A stretch of 64,000 nucleotides of DNA from an uncultured Oscillospiraceae bacterium (lineage in GTDB: Bacteria; Bacillota; Clostridia; Oscillospirales; Ruminococcaceae): positions 18,622-82,621 of the forward strand of contig CAKSHT010000001.1 of assembly GCA_934457235.1 (NCBI GenBank), in the 5' to 3' direction. The first letter of the stretch is position 1. Each line of letters opens with the position of its first letter. The notes below the pieces were generated by a model. The model did no database searches, was not told where the DNA came from, and worked only from the letters and a program-made list of their open reading frames with translations. Below are positions 1 through 7,862 of this stretch, piece after piece. Made by a program: the position numbers and the translations under genes.

Positions 1-176
1 TATGTTCCCTCGTTGATGATGTATTTCAGCTCGTGACGCAGGTGGCGTCCGCCGGAAAGTATCGTGTGATCCGGCGGTGCGGGAATGGATTCCGGCGGCT
101 TTTTTTCCTGCCGGAAAATACGTGTGAGTATTTCAGATTCCCCGCCGCGGACTGTAGAAGATTTCAATAGGCGCAC
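1..176 (-). CDS. Partial leftward protein of unknown function (start only)
   Basis: An open frame of 58 codons runs leftward off the window edge. It begins at a GTG (174-176) preceded by a good ribosome binding site (AGAGGTGGG), and a promoter (TTGCTT, 17 bp, TATACT) lies a little further upstream. The visible residues include a Pro-rich stretch followed by TILSGGRHLRHELKYIINEG. I do not recognise the family. It is not the usual DnaA N-terminus, which is the gene often found divergent from rpmH in Firmicutes. Codon use looks like that of the neighbouring genes. Only the amino-terminal part is visible, so no function is assigned. Confidence 0.45.
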   Translation of the reverse strand, partial: MRLLKSSTVRGGESEILTRIFRQEKKPPESIPAPPDHTILSGGRHLRHELKYIINEGT

Positions 177-207
177 ATGCCCACCTCTTTTACGCTGTAG
201 TAATAAT

Positions 208-236
208 AGTATAACAAATATTTCACACAAAAGCAA
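208..236 (-). promoter_or_regulatory. Sigma-A promoter for the left-edge gene
   Basis: On the minus strand a TTGCTT -35 (231-236) is separated by 17 bp from a TATACT -10 (208-213), about 32 bp upstream of the GTG start of the partial gene. Confidence 0.5.
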
Positions 237-425
237 GACATTATTTAGGTACTCAGCAAAAAAACTTCGTTATGTCACTTTAGTGCTGTTCCAATACCGA
301 AAAATGCTGTTAATCGGGAAAACAAAGAAAATCTCAGGGCAATACCGCAAAAACAGAATATTCCCACTCCATTATACACCCGGTAATTGAAAAAGTGAAA
401 AAAACCGGAAAATTTCAAAAAACCC

Positions 426-454
426 TTGACAACGGCTATATAATAGGGTATAAT
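426..454 (+). promoter_or_regulatory. Consensus sigma-A promoter for rpmH-rnpA-yidD
   Basis: A perfect TTGACA (426-431), 17-bp spacer and TATAAT (449-454) lie about 95 bp upstream of rpmH. A second, weaker candidate (TTGACA 464-469, 17 bp, TATATC 487-492) follows and may give a shorter transcript. Confidence 0.85.
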
Positions 455-547
455 TAATTATTGTTGACAGCTGTGTGCGGGGAAGTTATATCTCCGGATA
501 AAAAACACGCAGCGATCTTACCAGAATTCAAAAGGGGGGTCTACTAA

Positions 548-682
548 ATGAAAAGAACTTATCAGCCCAAGAAGCTTCAGAGAAAGCACGAGCACGGCTT
601 TATGAAGAGAATGGCAACCAAGAACGGTCGTAAGGTTCTCGCTCGCCGCCGCGCAAAGGGCAGAAAAAAGCTGACCTACTGA
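548..682 (+). CDS. rpmH: 50S ribosomal protein L34
   Basis: A 44-residue, very basic protein with the classic L34 sequence, beginning [18 protein letters not shown] and ending in an Arg/Lys-rich tail. L34 is a small protein of the large ribosomal subunit that binds 23S rRNA. The length equals the bacterial norm. The start is fixed by a strong AGGGGGG ribosome binding site just upstream. It is the first gene of the conserved rpmH-rnpA-yidD-yidC-jag cluster and lies 10 nt before rnpA, so the two are cotranscribed from the consensus promoter at 426-454. Confidence 0.98.
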   Translation: MKRTYQPKKLQRKHEHGFMKRMATKNGRKVLARRRAKGRKKLTY

Positions 683-692
683 TCTGACTGCA

Positions 693-1046
693 ATGTCTGA
701 GTTTTCAAAGAAGTACATTGTGATCAAGAACAACCGCGATTTCAGCTACCTCTTCAAAAAAGGGGACAGCATAGTGACGTTCGCTTTCGTCTGCTACGTC
801 AGGGAAAGACGGGGTCGCTGCAACCGCCTGGGGATAGTCACCGGGAAAAAGGTTGGGAACGCGGTCAAAAGAAACCGCTCGAGGCGGATCATACGAGAAG
901 CATTCCGCCTTTTCGAGCCGGTTCTTAAAGAGAAAACAAATAAGCGTTATGATTTCATCTTCGTCGCAAGGAGCAGGACGCCGGAGCTTAAATCCACCAG
1001 GATCTACTCCCTGATGATGAAGAATATTCTGTCTAAGCTGTCATGA
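693..1046 (+). CDS. rnpA: Ribonuclease P protein component
   Basis: A 117-residue basic protein that assists the RNase P RNA in removing the 5' leader of pre-tRNAs. The signature RNR region is visible (KVGNAVKRNRSRRIIRE, around residues 53-69), and the length is typical. It starts 10 nt after the rpmH stop with no strong ribosome binding site, which suggests translational coupling. Its 3' end overlaps yidD by 4 nt (ATGA). The tight L34-RNase P linkage is conserved across bacteria and supports the call. Confidence 0.96.
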   Translation: MSEFSKKYIVIKNNRDFSYLFKKGDSIVTFAFVCYVRERRGRCNRLGIVTGKKVGNAVKRNRSRRIIREAFRLFEPVLKEKTNKRYDFIFVARSRTPELKSTRIYSLMMKNILSKLS

Positions 1047-1366
1047 AGTATTTATTCATTGGTATCATCAAGCTGTACAGACTTACGCTGTCAAAGATCT
1101 TACCGCCGTGCTGCCGCTATTATCCAAGCTGTTCCGAATACGGGCTTACCGCTATCCGGCGCTTTGGTGCGGTCAGGGGCGGTTATTTGACGTTATGGAG
1201 GATTATGCGCTGCAATCCCTACGGCGCGGGAGGCATTGACCCCGTCCCCCAGAAGTTCTGCTTCCGTCCGGAGAAACTGCCGGTACCGCCGGATTTCGGT
1301 ATTCCCGACGACAAGAGCACGGACTACCTCGGCGACATCAAGAAGTCCTATATCAGCGGTCAGTGA
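1043..1366 (+). CDS. yidD: Membrane protein insertion efficiency factor YidD
   Basis: YidD is a small membrane-associated protein that helps YidC-dependent insertion of inner-membrane proteins. The family signature is complete: CCRYYPSCSEY, then AIRRFG, a GGYLTLWRI stretch, RCNPYGAGGIDPVP. The three conserved Cys residues are present. At 107 residues it is longer than the usual 70-85 because of a hydrophilic C-terminal tail after the VP motif. It overlaps the rnpA stop by 4 nt, and yidC follows after 139 nt, matching the widespread rnpA-yidD-yidC order. Confidence 0.95.
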   Translation: MKYLFIGIIKLYRLTLSKILPPCCRYYPSCSEYGLTAIRRFGAVRGGYLTLWRIMRCNPYGAGGIDPVPQKFCFRPEKLPVPPDFGIPDDKSTDYLGDIKKSYISGQ

Positions 1367-1505
1367 ACCGCTTTCAGCATGAGATCAACTGCGGCTACGC
1401 CGTGTTTCATATATACCATCCATTTGCCGCCGGGATAACGCCCGGTCGGAGGAACATCAGCAGCGCACACACCTTTCTCTTCCGCGCTGCACCAACTGAA
1501 AGGAC

Positions 1506-3053
1506 GTGGACACAATAGAGTTCCTGTACAGCATCATCGGCACACCTCTGGGATATATCCTCTGGGCTATCTATGAGGTGATCTGCAAGAATACCGGCGC
1601 AAGCATCGGCGTTGCGATCCTGGTGTTCACCTTTATCGTGAAGCTCGCTATGCTTCCTCTGGCGATAAAGCAGCAGAAAAACAGCGCAAGATCCGCGATT
1701 TTCGCGCCCAAGGTCAGAGAGATCCAGCAGAAATACAAGAACAACCAGGAAAAGCAGCAGCAGGAGATCGCAAAGCTCCAGAAACAGGGCTACAGCCCGA
1801 TGGGCGGCTGCGGTACAATGGCAATCACTTTCCTGCTCCTGTTCGGCGTACTGGACGTTGTTTACAAGCCCATGACGCACATAAAGCATATGCAGAACAC
1901 CACCGCCATCATGCAGGAGTCCTACTATGTTTCGATGACAAAGATCTTCGTTGACGAGTACTCCAACACTGCTGAACTTGAGGGCGAAGCTCTCACCAAG
2001 CACGAGGATATCGTTCGCGACGCAAAGCAGATACTTGAATACTACAACGCAAACTGCCTCAAGGATGGCGAGGAGCCTGCCACCGAGGAAGTTTGGAACA
2101 AGCTTGACAGCACCAGCAAGGACATCATGAAGAAGGTCATCACCTCCTCCACCGTTGCCGCAAGCAAGGCTGACGAGGACAAGGAAAAGTCATTCTCCGA
2201 CAGCGACCTCTACTCCATCACAAAGGCAGAGCAGGAAGAGCTTGACAAGATCGGCGACGAAACTCAGAAAACTGAGTACACTAATGCGCACAGCTTCTCC
2301 AAGAGCACCAAGAGCGCCATCGAGACCGTTCAGCGCCAGTTCGGTACTGTAAAGGGCACTTCCTCCAGCGAGAGCCTGACGTATACGCAGGCTTCCACCC
2401 TCCAGAGAGAGCTTTACGCCATCAACCGTTACGGTGAGGTAGAAGCTACCGGCGATACCTCTGCGTACAGCTTCGGCTCTGCTGATACACAGATCAAGGC
2501 TGAGCTTAATGAGCTTAACGACAAGCTTGAGTTCCTGGGTATCCCCCTCGGTAAGGATCCCGCGAGCGACCTCGGCTGGCCGATGATCCTCATTCCGATA
2601 CTCGCGTTCGTGTTCTCCATGGCACAGACGCTCATTTCCAACAAGACTATGGAGATGAACAGCCCCGGCACCAATACCGGCTGCATGAAGGGCACAATGT
2701 TCATCATGCCTATATTCTCCGTAGTGCTTGTATTCACGGTTCCTGCCGGCGCCGGATTCTACTGGACGATAAGCTACCTGTTCGGTATACTCCAGACGCT
2801 GCTGCTCAACAAGCTGTACAACCCTGCAAAGCTCCGCGCTGAGGCAGAGGCTGAGTACAACGAGCGCATGAAGCAGGAAGCAAATGACGAGAAGAAAAAG
2901 AGACAGGCTGCCGACCTTGAAGCCGTACAGGAATACGAGGGCGAGAAGCTGACACAGAAAGAGATCAACCGCAGAAAGCTTGCAGAGGCAAGAAAGGCGG
3001 ACGCCGAAAAGTACGGCGAGGAATACCATGAGGACGACGAGGACGACACCTGA
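1506..3053 (+). CDS. yidC: Membrane protein insertase YidC/OxaI, with a large extracytoplasmic insert
   Basis: YidC inserts and folds membrane proteins with or without the Sec translocon. Conserved core helices are visible at about residues 34-54 and 103-122 and in the block after 345, followed by a Lys/Glu-rich cytoplasmic tail. A basic coiled-coil cytoplasmic loop (55-100) follows the first core helix. The protein is 515 residues, about twice a typical Firmicute YidC. The excess is a hydrophilic insert of about 215 residues (124-338) between the second and third core helices. The GTG start sits only 2 nt after GAAAGG, so the true start is uncertain; I see no better ATG. Followed by jag after 18 nt. 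Confidence 0.93.
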   Translation: MDTIEFLYSIIGTPLGYILWAIYEVICKNTGASIGVAILVFTFIVKLAMLPLAIKQQKNSARSAIFAPKVREIQQKYKNNQEKQQQEIAKLQKQGYSPMGGCGTMAITFLLLFGVLDVVYKPMTHIKHMQNTTAIMQESYYVSMTKIFVDEYSNTAELEGEALTKHEDIVRDAKQILEYYNANCLKDGEEPATEEVWNKLDSTSKDIMKKVITSSTVAASKADEDKEKSFSDSDLYSITKAEQEELDKIGDETQKTEYTNAHSFSKSTKSAIETVQRQFGTVKGTSSSESLTYTQASTLQRELYAINRYGEVEATGDTSAYSFGSADTQIKAELNELNDKLEFLGIPLGKDPASDLGWPMILIPILAFVFSMAQTLISNKTMEMNSPGTNTGCMKGTMFIMPIFSVVLVFTVPAGAGFYWTISYLFGILQTLLLNKLYNPAKLRAEAEAEYNERMKQEANDEKKKRQAADLEAVQEYEGEKLTQKEINRRKLAEARKADAEKYGEEYHEDDEDDT

Positions 3054-3071
3054 TTATAGGAGGGATCTCAT

Positions 3072-4067
3072 ATGAAAAAGGAATTCACAGCAAAGACAGT
3101 TGAGGAGGCAAAGGAGCTTGCCGCAGCTGAGTTCGGCGTTTCCGCTGACGAGATAGATTTTGAAATACTTGAGCAGCCCAGAAAGGGTCTGTTCGGAATG
3201 AAGGGCGTTGCAAGGCTGATGGCTTCCTATGAAGCTCCGGCGGCTGCTCCCGCTCCGGCTGAGAAGCTTGCGGCTCCCGCAGTCCAGGATGTTCCGGCAG
3301 AAGAGCCGGCTCCCGCTTCCTTTGAGGACGAGAGCGAGGGCGAAGTACCCGCACTCCCCGATGATTTCGACATCGAGGGCAGCGCAAAGGTTCAGGCTGC
3401 GAAGAAGTACCTTACCGACGTGCTCCACGCACTGGGTCTTGAGAATTTCCAGATAAACGCTATACGCCGCGATGGCAACATAGTGCTTGATATCACCGGC
3501 GACAAGCTGGGTGTTGTTATCGGCAGACGCGGTGAAACCCTGGACAGCCTTCAGTATCTGACTATCCTTGCAAGCAACCGCACCGAGGAGTCCTACTGCC
3601 GTATTTCCATCGACTGCAACGGATACCGCGACAAGCGCCGCGAGACTCTGGAGTCCCTGGCGAAGCGCACTTCGGCTAAGGTGATCAAGCAGGGCAGAAA
3701 GATCGCCCTGGAGCCGATGAACCCCTATGAGCGCCGCATAATCCACAGCTGCGTTGCTGAGATCGAGGGCGTATCCAGCCACTCCACCGGAGTCGAGCCT
3801 TACAGAAAGGTCGTAATTTACGCCGATAAGCCCAAGTTCGACAACCGCCGCCCCAGAAGAAACGGCGACCGCAACGACCGCGGCGAGCGCAGAGGAAATG
3901 GCGCGACCAGGAATTACCGCCAGTCCACCGGATTCTCCACCAGCTTTGAGCGCGAGTACAAGCGCAGAACATACGAGCCGGACGAGAATGCGAACGCCGG
4001 CGAGTTCTCCAAGGAGACCGTTGACGCAGAGAAGAACGCTACACTCTACGGCAAGATCGAGCTGTGA
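3072..4067 (+). CDS. jag: RNA-binding protein Jag/KhpB (Jag_N-KH-R3H)
   Basis: A 331-residue protein with the Jag architecture: an N-terminal Jag_N domain (residues 1-52), an Ala/Pro/Glu-rich linker, a KH domain with the GRRG loop near residues 150-153, and an R3H domain around 205-265. KhpB homologues bind RNA and influence cell elongation and division in Firmicutes. A basic Arg/Asn-rich tail of about 70 residues extends past the R3H domain. The ribosome binding site AGGAGGG precedes the ATG. It lies directly after yidC, its conserved neighbour, and is closed by a strong terminator. Confidence 0.94.
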   Translation: MKKEFTAKTVEEAKELAAAEFGVSADEIDFEILEQPRKGLFGMKGVARLMASYEAPAAAPAPAEKLAAPAVQDVPAEEPAPASFEDESEGEVPALPDDFDIEGSAKVQAAKKYLTDVLHALGLENFQINAIRRDGNIVLDITGDKLGVVIGRRGETLDSLQYLTILASNRTEESYCRISIDCNGYRDKRRETLESLAKRTSAKVIKQGRKIALEPMNPYERRIIHSCVAEIEGVSSHSTGVEPYRKVVIYADKPKFDNRRPRRNGDRNDRGERRGNGATRNYRQSTGFSTSFEREYKRRTYEPDENANAGEFSKETVDAEKNATLYGKIEL

Positions 4068-4081
4068 AATAACTGAAACAT

Positions 4082-4110
4082 AAAAAACGCGCTCATATGG
4101 GCGCGTTTTT
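4082..4110 (+). terminator. Intrinsic terminator after jag
   Basis: A GC-rich stem (CGCGC/GCGCG) with flanking A and T runs (AAAAAA before, TTTTT after) forms a hairpin 15 nt after jag. The A-run would also let it work for the leftward gene that ends at 4150. Confidence 0.85.
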
Positions 4111-4149
4111 CTGTTGTAAATTGTATGTATTAAAAATAAATAAATTTAC

Positions 4150-4734
4150 TTATTGATAAAATAATGAAATTACTACCCATATAGCAAACGATATAAGTGC
4201 TGTTATTATACTCTCTAAAAGTCCTTTTTTTAAAAGCTTTTTTTTATTAATTTGATCTATAAGTTCATCTTTTTTCAGAAACTTAGAAATTGCTTTTATT
4301 TCTGCATTTTGCATTTTAATTAAATGCCGAGGATGTATAATATTTACACATGGTACAATGAGTGCGCTAAATATAACTGTTGCACCTATCATTAGTATTA
4401 AAGAGGATATGAAAGCTATAAGAATCACAAAAGGCAATTTGGGGTCATTTTTATTAAATGGATTACCAAATACACCAAAACATATTGAAGGTATACATGT
4501 AGATGCCATTATAAATATAATAGATAAAATGAGAGAAAGGTCATTGCGCAAATGATTATACCTATATATTAAAAATTCTTTAAATTTCTGGCTTTTATTT
4601 TGCTCTTTTATTTTGAGGTAGCATTTATAGAAAACATCTTCCATAGGTCTGTCGTCTTTTAACTTACTACTTTTAATTTGTATGTAGGCTTGGTCAACTT
4701 GAATATTCAATTTTCTAAATTTAATAAAATTCAT
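4150..4734 (-). CDS. AT-rich orphan membrane protein of unknown function
   Basis: A 194-residue protein with about three hydrophobic segments (roughly residues 68-92, 101-130 and 172-193) and a charged Lys-rich N-terminal third. I do not recognise the family. It has its own consensus promoter and a good ribosome binding site (AGAAAGGA), so it is very likely expressed. Its base composition differs strongly from its surroundings: it is Lys/Ile/Asn-rich and uses A/T-ending codons, whereas neighbours use GC-rich codons. It interrupts the usual jag-to-mnmE order. Together these suggest horizontal acquisition. No integrase or repeats flank it. Confidence 0.75.
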   Translation of the reverse strand: MNFIKFRKLNIQVDQAYIQIKSSKLKDDRPMEDVFYKCYLKIKEQNKSQKFKEFLIYRYNHLRNDLSLILSIIFIMASTCIPSICFGVFGNPFNKNDPKLPFVILIAFISSLILMIGATVIFSALIVPCVNIIHPRHLIKMQNAEIKAISKFLKKDELIDQINKKKLLKKGLLESIITALISFAIWVVISLFYQ

Positions 4735-4768
4735 ATTTTTATCCTTTCTCTAAATAATGTTTACAAAT

Positions 4769-4797
4769 ATTATAATGTCAATTTCTAAATTTGTCAA
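4769..4797 (-). promoter_or_regulatory. Consensus promoter for the AT-rich orphan gene
   Basis: On the minus strand TTGACA (4792-4797), 17 bp and TATAAT (4769-4774) lie 35 bp upstream of the ATG. Confidence 0.85.
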
Positions 4798-4885
4798 TAG
4801 TTTTTGACATCTTCCGCAATTGTGAATTGCAGTGTATAATCTTGCAATAACACATTTAGCTTTTTCATTCATGGTGCGAACTCTA

Positions 4886-4922
4886 TATAAAAATATCCCA
4901 CCCCGTTTCCGGAGTGGGATAT
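4886..4922 (-). terminator. Intrinsic terminator after ppdK
   Basis: A 9-bp stem (ATATCCCAC/GTGGGATAT) with extra inner pairs is followed on the minus strand by a run of five T, 30 bases after the ppdK stop. Confidence 0.8.
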
Positions 4923-4951
4923 CTTATTAAGCTATTGATTTCAGATCGTGA

Positions 4952-7582
4952 TTATCTGAGTGCAGCCTGAGCAGCAGCCAGTCTAGCGATCGGAACACGG
5001 AACGGTGAGCAGGATACATAATCCAGACCGATCTCGTGGCAGAACTCAACAGATGTCGGGTCGCCGCCGTGCTCGCCGCAGATACCGCAGTGCATCTCAG
5101 GACGGGTCTTCTTACCAAGCTCGATAGCCATCTTCATGAGCTTGCCAACGCCAACCTGGTCGAGCTTTGCGAACGGATCGTTCTCAAAGATCTTAGCGTC
5201 ATAGTAAGCGCCGAGGAACTTACCAGCGTCATCTCTGGAGAAGCCGTATGTCATCTGAGTCAGGTCGTTTGTACCGAAGCAGAAGAACTCAGCTTCCTTA
5301 GCGATGTCGTCAGCAGTCAGGGCAGCTCTCGGAATCTCGATCATGGTACCTACAGAGTACTTCAGATCTGTGCCGGAAGCAGCGATGATCTCGTCAGCGG
5401 TCTTTACAACGATGTCCTTAACGTACTTGAGCTCCTTGACCTCGCCAACCAGCGGGATCATGATCTCAGGAACGATGTTCCAGTCAGCGTGAGCCTTCTT
5501 TACGTTGATGGCAGCCTTGATTACGGCAGCTGTCTGCATCTTTGCGATCTCAGGGTAGGTAACAGCCAGACGGCAGCCACGGTGACCCATCATCGGGTTG
5601 AACTCGTGCAGGGAAGCGATGATGTTCTTGATGGTCTCAACGGACTTGCCCTGAGCCTTGGCAAGAGCCTCGATGTCAGCTTCCTCGGTAGGAACGAATT
5701 CGTGGAGAGGAGGATCAAGGAATCTGATGGTTACAGGATTGCCCTCAAGTGCTTCGTACAGCTTCTCGAAGTCGCCCTGCTGCATCGGCTCGATCTTAGC
5801 AAGTGCAGCTTCTCTCTCTTCAACAGTATCGGAGCAGATCATCTCGCGGAATGCTGCGATTCTGTCTGCCTCGAAGAACATGTGCTCGGTACGGCACAGA
5901 CCGATACCCTCAGCGCCCAGCTCTCTTGCCTTCTTAGCGTCAGCAGGAGTATCAGCGTTGGTTCTTACCTTGAGCTTTCTGTACTTGTCAGCCCAAGCCA
6001 TAACTCTGCCGAACTCGCCGGCGATGGAAGCGTCAACGGTCGGGATGATACCATCGTAGATGTTACCGGTTGTACCATCGATGGAGATGAAGTCGCCCTC
6101 GTGGTAGGTCTTACCTGCCAGCTCGAACTTCTTGTTCTCCTCGTCCATCTTGATGTCGCCGCAGCCGGATACGCAGCAGGTACCCATACCACGAGCAACA
6201 ACGGCTGCGTGAGAGGTCATACCGCCACGAACGGTCAGGATACCCTGAGATACCTTCATACCTGTGATATCCTCAGGAGAAGTTTCCAGACGAACCAGAA
6301 CTACCTTCTCGCCCTTTGCAGCCCACTTCTCAGCGTCGTCAGCTGTGAATACGATCTTACCGCAGGCAGCTCCTGGGGAAGCGCCCAGACCCTTGCCTAC
6401 CGGTGTAGCAGCCTTCAGAGCCTTGCTGTCGAACTGCGGGTGGAGCAGAGTGTCGAGGTTTCTGGGGTCGATCATCAGAACAGCTTCCTGCTCGGTCTTG
6501 TGGCCTTCGTCAACGAGGTCGCAAGCGATCTTCAGAGCAGCCTGAGCGGTTCTCTTACCGTTACGGCACTGGAGCATATAGAGCTTCTTGTTCTCAACGG
6601 TGAACTCCATATCCTGCATGTCGTGATAGTGGTTCTCGAGGGTGTCGCAAACCTTGATGAACTCTGCGTAAGCTTCGGGGAACTCCTTCTCCATCTGTGC
6701 GATGGGCATAGGAGTACGAACACCGGCAACAACGTCCTCGCCCTGAGCGTTGATAAGGAACTCGCCCATGAGCTTCTTCTCGCCTGTAGCAGGGTCACGT
6801 GTGAACGCAACGCCAGTACCGGACTCGTTGTTCAGGTTACCGAATACCATCGGCATTACGTTTACTGCAGTACCCCAGCTGTACGGGATATCGTTGTCGC
6901 GGCGGTATACGTTTGCACGGGGGTTGTCCCATGAACGGAATACGGCCTCGATAGCGAGCTTGAGCTGCTGAACAGGGTCGGACGGGAAGTCCTCGCCGAG
7001 CTGCTTCTTGTACTCAGCCTTGAACTGCTCTGCCAGAGTCTTGAGGTCAGCAGCGGTCAGGTCGATATCGTACTGAACGCCCTTCTCTTCCTTCATCTTG
7101 TCGATGAGCTGCTCAAAGTACTTCTTACCTACTTCCATAACTACATCAGAGAACATCTGGATGAAGCGTCTGTAGGAGTCGTAAACGAATCTCTCGAACT
7201 TAGGATCGGGGTTGCCTGCGATCATTGCTGCAACAACTTCGTCGTTAAGACCAAGGTTGAGGATGGTATCCATCATGCCGGGCATAGAAGCTCTTGCGCC
7301 GGAACGAACGGAAACGAGAAGCGGATTCTTGAGATCGCCGAACTTCTTGCCGTTGATCTCCTCCATCTTCTTTACGCCTTCCATAGCCTGAGCCATGATC
7401 TCGTCGTTGATCTTGCGGCCGTCCTCATAGTACTGTGTGCAAGCTTCAGTTGTGATGGTGAAGCCCTGGGGAACCGGCAGACCGATGCTGGTCATCTCGG
7501 CAAGGTTTGCGCCCTTACCGCCGAGCAGATTACGCATGGTCATGTCGCCTTCGCTGAACATGTAGACCCACTTGTTTGCCAT
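4952..7582 (-). CDS. ppdK: Pyruvate, phosphate dikinase
   Basis: An 876-residue enzyme interconverting pyruvate, ATP and phosphate with phosphoenolpyruvate, AMP and PPi. In anaerobic Firmicutes it usually works glycolytically as a PPi-saving alternative to pyruvate kinase, or in gluconeogenesis. The phospho-His loop GGMTSHAAVVARGMG (His near residue 455) and the C-terminal PEP-site Cys in EMHCGICGEHGGDP (near 832) are both intact. Length equals the family norm. I choose the ATG at 7582 because a perfect AGGAGGT lies just upstream; an open frame continues upstream to 7684 without support. It is monocistronic, with its own terminator. Confidence 0.97.
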   Translation of the reverse strand: MANKWVYMFSEGDMTMRNLLGGKGANLAEMTSIGLPVPQGFTITTEACTQYYEDGRKINDEIMAQAMEGVKKMEEINGKKFGDLKNPLLVSVRSGARASMPGMMDTILNLGLNDEVVAAMIAGNPDPKFERFVYDSYRRFIQMFSDVVMEVGKKYFEQLIDKMKEEKGVQYDIDLTAADLKTLAEQFKAEYKKQLGEDFPSDPVQQLKLAIEAVFRSWDNPRANVYRRDNDIPYSWGTAVNVMPMVFGNLNNESGTGVAFTRDPATGEKKLMGEFLINAQGEDVVAGVRTPMPIAQMEKEFPEAYAEFIKVCDTLENHYHDMQDMEFTVENKKLYMLQCRNGKRTAQAALKIACDLVDEGHKTEQEAVLMIDPRNLDTLLHPQFDSKALKAATPVGKGLGASPGAACGKIVFTADDAEKWAAKGEKVVLVRLETSPEDITGMKVSQGILTVRGGMTSHAAVVARGMGTCCVSGCGDIKMDEENKKFELAGKTYHEGDFISIDGTTGNIYDGIIPTVDASIAGEFGRVMAWADKYRKLKVRTNADTPADAKKARELGAEGIGLCRTEHMFFEADRIAAFREMICSDTVEEREAALAKIEPMQQGDFEKLYEALEGNPVTIRFLDPPLHEFVPTEEADIEALAKAQGKSVETIKNIIASLHEFNPMMGHRGCRLAVTYPEIAKMQTAAVIKAAINVKKAHADWNIVPEIMIPLVGEVKELKYVKDIVVKTADEIIAASGTDLKYSVGTMIEIPRAALTADDIAKEAEFFCFGTNDLTQMTYGFSRDDAGKFLGAYYDAKIFENDPFAKLDQVGVGKLMKMAIELGKKTRPEMHCGICGEHGGDPTSVEFCHEIGLDYVSCSPFRVPIARLAAAQAALR

Positions 7583-7699
7583 TGGTATATACCTCCTGAT
7601 TTTTTCATCGCTGTATCGCCCGTGCACGAGCAACACCGCGTTTTTGATTTTTTGCTGGCAGAATGTCCCACTTTGTCCGGGCACTCTCCCACATATTCT

Positions 7700-7708
7700 A
7701 TTATAGCA
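7700..7708 (-). promoter_or_regulatory. Extended -10 promoter candidate for ppdK
   Basis: On the minus strand TGC-TATAAT (an extended -10) lies about 118 bp upstream of the ppdK ATG. No good -35 box is seen at 16-18 bp. Confidence 0.5.
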
Positions 7709-7817
7709 GATTAATTGAAAAAATGCTAGATGTTTTTTAAATTTTTTTGTTAATTTTTATGGACGGTAGAGTATTTATTATGTTTCCTTAGCGGATAGGA
7801 GCTGCAAGATCTTAGTC

Positions 7818-7858
7818 AACACCGCACAGAATACAAAACATGGTCTTTGTGCGGCGTT
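7818..7858 (-). terminator. Hairpin after the DUF58 operon
   Basis: An 11-bp inverted repeat with one mismatch (7818-7828 and 7848-7858) lies just beyond the DUF58 stop codon. It lacks a clear T-run, so termination here is only a guess. Confidence 0.4.
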
Positions 7859-7862
7859 GCCC

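Larger units (their letters stand above)
177..547. other. Divergent intergenic region before rpmH
   Basis: This AT-rich stretch of 371 bases separates the leftward partial gene from rpmH. It holds one promoter for the left gene, two candidate promoters for rpmH and the rpmH ribosome binding site. I looked for DnaA boxes (TTATCCACA or its complement) because oriC often lies near rpmH, and found no convincing match. A short forward reading frame at 85-390 is not supported by a ribosome binding site or coding character. Confidence 0.5.

Noticed and set aside
85-390. Forward reading frame of 101 codons near the left edge
   Set aside because: It has no ribosome binding site, crosses the divergent promoter and covers AT-rich spacer; the leftward frame with promoter and GTG start is better supported.
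177-547. oriC next to rpmH
   Set aside because: No convincing DnaA boxes and no dnaA gene beside it within the window.
5036-6934. Long forward reading frame opposite ppdK (632 codons)
   Set aside because: It is an antisense shadow of the strongly conserved ppdK gene; composition reflects the mirror of ppdK codons and no start signals are present.
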